Positions 5,079 to 5,255 of a stretch of 5,255 nt of DNA are shown one piece after another (within the stretch, counting starts at the first letter, position 1; each line of letters starts with the position of its first letter). The notes beneath the pieces were generated by a model that was not told the origin of the DNA, did not search any database, and saw nothing but the letters and a program-made list of their open reading frames with translations. Source of the stretch: a bacterium (GTDB lineage: Bacteria; Patescibacteriota; Minisyncoccia; Phycocordibacterales; JAKEFN01); NCBI GenBank assembly GCA_022616085.1, contig JAKEFN010000033.1, positions 1 through 5,255 on the forward strand, in the 5' to 3' direction. The position numbers and the translations under genes are program-made.

Positions 5079-5097
5079 ATTATAGCATGTTTCATGC
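5079..5097 (-). promoter_or_regulatory. Extended -10 promoter of the toxin-antitoxin operon with operator-like inverted repeat
   Basis: The minus strand reads TGCTATAAT (5087-5079): a consensus -10 with an upstream TGn, which can work without a -35 box, and no good -35 is visible at 17 bp. Transcription would begin at about 5073-5072, at the A of the antitoxin ATG, giving a leaderless message. GCATG (5085-5089) and CATGC (5093-5097) form a perfect inverted repeat with a TTT spacer that overlaps the -10 edge, well placed for autoregulation. The plus-strand reading (TATTAT at 5078-5083) could also serve a rightward transcript. Confidence 0.65.
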
Positions 5098-5242
5098 GTC
5101 TGCGCTATTAATCTAATAGTTCCTGCACCGTATACGTCTCGGGCATCCGAGGGGATCCCGCTCCAACAAGAGCGTGGGTAACCGCGAAAGCGGTCTCCAT
5201 GGCGCTTCAGGGACCCTTGCCTTCGGCGAGGGCCCCTTTTTC
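5088..5242 (+). ncRNA. Candidate structured small RNA or leader RNA
   Basis: A GC-rich run of stable hairpins fills this plus-strand segment. CTCGG GCAT CCGAG (5138-5151) comes first, then CGCTC CAACAA GAGCG (5159-5174), then ACCGC GAAA GCGGT (5181-5194) with a GNRA loop, and last the terminator stem at 5210-5235. GAGCG (5170-5174) could instead pair with CGCTT (5203-5207), so alternative folds exist. No plus-strand coding frame is convincing. On the minus strand a 30-codon frame ending MPETYTVQELLD at 5108 is open but follows a TGA. I cannot assign an RNA family; a T-box-like TGGGTAACCGCG is present but the canonical bulge geometry is not. It may be an attenuator for a gene beyond the window. 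Confidence 0.45.
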
Positions 5243-5245
5243 TTT
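5210..5245 (+). terminator. Strong rho-independent terminator
   Basis: CCCTTGCC (5214-5221) pairs with GGCGAGGG (5225-5232) over a TTC loop. After a bulged A, GGG (5210-5212) pairs with CCC (5233-5235). The 11-bp GC-rich stem is followed by CTTTTTCTTT. The direction is plus; on the minus strand no T-run follows. It ends whatever rightward transcript covers 5088-5209. Confidence 0.85.
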
Positions 5246-5255
5246 ATCCAACCTA

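Noticed and set aside
5172..5184. GCGTGGGTAACC resembling a conserved 16S rRNA stretch
   Set aside because: Match is only about a dozen bases; the flanks do not resemble rRNA.
5108..5200. Minus-strand 30-codon frame ending MPETYTVQELLD upstream of the antitoxin
   Set aside because: The end is protein-like, but a TGA lies just before the frame, no ribosome site is visible, and it coincides with strong plus-strand RNA hairpins; evidence is too thin for a gene.
5164..5207. T-box riboswitch (AACAAGAGCG...TGGGTAACCGCG)
   Set aside because: The T-box consensus TGGNACCGCG is broken by two extra bases, the one-sided bulge geometry fails, and no stem I or specifier loop fits in the short upstream space.
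1..5255. CRISPR arrays, insertion sequences, integrase or phage genes
   Set aside because: No regularly spaced direct repeats, transposase or integrase motifs, or terminal inverted repeats with target duplications were seen.

Overview
The window reads as ordinary bacterial chromosome in which almost all recognisable genes lie on the minus strand. Gene content suggests a small-genome bacterium, possibly a Candidate Phyla Radiation (Patescibacteria/Parcubacteria-type) lineage. The hints are compact single-domain genes, an AbiEii-type toxin-antitoxin pair, a short YqfO/Nif3-C-like protein, a stand-alone Nudix hydrolase, a TTG start, and abrupt switches between AT-rich and GC-rich DNA. No marker gene fixes the taxonomy, so this is inference.

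Layout, left to right. 1-127 holds a strong hairpin that fits a minus-strand terminator. About 128-455 is a GC-rich block that I cannot make into a gene; it carries a recurring CGAAGT / GTGAGCGG vocabulary. 483-689 (minus) is a short protein-like open frame without a standard start in its N-terminal part. 773-797 is a clear intrinsic terminator for the main gene, 806-3034 (minus). That gene is a fused trehalose-6-phosphate synthase/phosphatase (OtsA-OtsB), with its own TTGACA promoter, a Shine-Dalgarno site and a TTG start. 3081-3407 (minus) encodes a YqfO/Nif3-C-like domain protein. 3475-3900 (minus) encodes a Nudix hydrolase with a complete Nudix box and its own terminator. 3901-4194 is intergenic; it holds a GC-rich coding-like tail on the plus strand followed by a weak terminator, and an orphan SEC-C zinc-binding tail on the minus strand. 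4195-4815 and 4764-5072 (both minus) form an overlapping toxin-antitoxin operon: an AbiEii-like nucleotidyltransferase preceded by a small probable antitoxin. 5088-5242 (plus) looks like a short structured RNA or leader ending in a strong terminator.

How the genes work together. OtsAB would make trehalose from UDP-glucose and glucose-6-phosphate in one polypeptide, a stress-protection function. The Nudix hydrolase and YqfO-like protein are housekeeping-type singletons. The AbiEii module is a two-gene toxin-antitoxin or phage-defence unit whose promoter carries an inverted repeat suited to autoregulation.

The most unusual points are these: a perfect SEC-C motif in the +1 frame straddling the toxin stop codon, several orphan coding-like C-terminal tails, the repeat-rich GC block, the structured plus-strand RNA at the right edge, and promoters placed so close to the ATG that leaderless mRNAs are likely.
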